From JBDTSW01 sp963782605 (GTDB taxonomy: Bacteria; Actinomycetota; Thermoleophilia; Solirubrobacterales; 70-9), in NCBI GenBank assembly GCA_963782605.1, contig CAWAKK010000007.1, positions 1 through 25,001 on the forward strand: 25,001 nucleotides of DNA, given 5' to 3'. The position numbers were made by a program, and so were the translations under genes. Positions 24,100 to 25,001 of this stretch are shown one piece after another; position 1 is the stretch's first letter, and each line of letters starts with the position of its first letter. The notes under the pieces were generated by a model. The model did no database searches, was not told where the DNA came from, and saw nothing but the letters and a program-made list of their open reading frames with translations.

Positions 24100-25001
24100 T
24101 CACGGTGGAGGCCGTTGGCGGAACCAGGCGACGGTCGCCTCGAGGCCGTCCTCCAGGCTCGTCGTGGCTCGCCAGTCCAGGACCCTTGCCGTCCGGTCGG
24201 CGTCGACCTCGACCTCCTGCTCAAGCGCGCGCACAGGCAAGACGCCGTACACGGGCCGCCCCGCTGACGGTCCCACAAGCTCAGCGATCAACTGAACGAT
24301 CTCGCGAACTGACGTCATCGTCCCCCGGCCGATGTCGATCGTCTGACCCGCCACCCCGACAGCCATGGTCGCCTGGACGTACGCCCGCGCGACATCCTCG
24401 GCGTAGACGCAGTCGAGGCGGCGCTCTCCCGAGCTCAGCTGCGGGTCCTTCCCTTCCAGCAATCTAGTGATCACGTACGGCACCAGCTTGGTGCGTTCCT
24501 GGCTGGGGCCGTACGCGAACGAAGGACGAAGGATCACGACGGGCGCGTCGAACAGCGCATGGAACATGCGTCCGTAGGCGCTCGCGGCCCAGCGAGAGGC
24601 GCCATACGGGGATGGCGGAACGTCACCCGTAGCGGGCTCCTCGAGCAGCGAGCCGCTCAAGACGATTCGCTCACAGCCCACCCGCGACACAGCCTCGAGT
24701 AGCTCGACGCTGGCCGCCAGGTTCGCCTGCAGCGTTGGGACGACCGCCTCCAGCGTGCGATCGCCCCGGACCACGCCGGCGAGATGGATCACGACATCAG
24801 GGCGTACCGAGGTGACGACGTCGCTGACCGCTCCGGGATGGGCGACATCGCAAACGAGCCACCGAACCCCGCCCCCGTCAGGACGCTCCAGGCGGCTCAG
24901 GGCGATGACGTCGGCCTGCGGGGCGAGTAGTGGGAGCACATGACTGCCGATGAGCCCACTGGCGCCACTCACAAGGACGCGCGCGCCCTCGAGTGGTGCC
25001 A
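24100..25001 (-). CDS. NAD-dependent epimerase/dehydratase (extended SDR), 5' end at window edge
   Basis: The frame reads past GTG 24972 to the window edge as APLEGARVLVSGASGLIGSH, so the Rossmann strand begins upstream of that GTG. Bases 25000-25001 supply the TG of a probable ATG or GTG split by the boundary, giving ~300 residues. Motifs are GASGLIGS, DVVIHLAGVV, LSGSLLEE, RPSFAYGPSQ and LDCVYAEDVARAYVQAT. The catalytic YxxxK site reads PYGASRWAASAYGR, with Arg where Lys is expected, although the surroundings are well conserved. It is the first visible gene of the minus-strand operon with the dioxygenase, Cys-rich protein and GT2. It would modify a nucleotide sugar if active. Confidence 0.82.
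   Translation of the reverse strand, partial: APLEGARVLVSGASGLIGSHVLPLLAPQADVIALSRLERPDGGGVRWLVCDVAHPGAVSDVVTSVRPDVVIHLAGVVRGDRTLEAVVPTLQANLAASVELLEAVSRVGCERIVLSGSLLEEPATGDVPPSPYGASRWAASAYGRMFHALFDAPVVILRPSFAYGPSQERTKLVPYVITRLLEGKDPQLSSGERRLDCVYAEDVARAYVQATMAVGVAGQTIDIGRGTMTSVREIVQLIAELVGPSAGRPVYGVLPVRALEQEVEVDADRTARVLDWRATTSLEDGLEATVAWFRQRPPP

Overview
The window is a G+C-rich bacterial locus for making and exporting a surface polysaccharide (capsule or exopolysaccharide). Coding frames have strong G/C third-position bias, GTG/TTG starts are common, and Shine-Dalgarno sites are present but often weak. This fits a high-GC Actinomycetota; a Thermoleophilia-like (Solirubrobacterales) host is my guess from gene style, not a proof. 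No tRNA, rRNA, CRISPR array, insertion sequence or integrase was seen, and no stretch over 300 bases lacks a gene.

Layout. 1-444: 3' end of a parallel beta-helix protein. 560-2444: a StrF-like glycosyltransferase facing a NodB-type polysaccharide deacetylase. 2555-5496 (+): a short Wzz-like membrane protein, a Gfo/Idh/MocA dehydrogenase and a conserved TIM-barrel-like protein, all frameshifted. 5450-6453 (-): a PssD/PssE-type glycosyltransferase with one frameshift. 6528-13152 (+): a tight, intact seven-gene operon of membrane GT2, GNAT protein, AMP-forming acyl/aminoacyl ligase, PLP decarboxylase, acyl carrier protein and two Wzz-like proteins. 13160-16575 (-): a Wzz/O-antigen-ligase fusion and a sugar epimerase (one frameshift), separated by 22-bp tandem repeats. 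16746-19203: rmlC (+) and rmlD (-), both heavily frameshifted, and a WbbL-like rhamnosyltransferase (-). 19374-20945 (+): Wzx flippase. 20942-25001 (-): an operon of NAD-dependent epimerase, Fe(II)/2OG dioxygenase, duplicated Cys-rich protein and GT2.

How they fit together. RmlC/RmlD and the epimerases/dehydrogenase would supply nucleotide sugars. Several glycosyltransferases would build the repeat unit, Wzx would flip it, and the Wzz/ligase fusion and the three stand-alone Wzz-like proteins would polymerise it and set its length. Deacetylase, dioxygenase and the ligase-decarboxylase-carrier-GNAT set would decorate it. The ligase/decarboxylase/carrier trio is the combination known from exosortase-A (PEP-CTERM) EPS loci, but no exosortase or PEP-CTERM protein is in this window.

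The two most interesting signals are the carrier-protein decoration module joined to a family of four Wzz-like proteins sharing a VDTP signature, and the duplicated Cys-rich protein next to a dioxygenase. A major caveat is that more than 20 apparent frameshifts fall in about 2.5-6.0 kb and 15.4-18.4 kb while the neighbouring genes are clean. They look more like consensus errors than gene decay.
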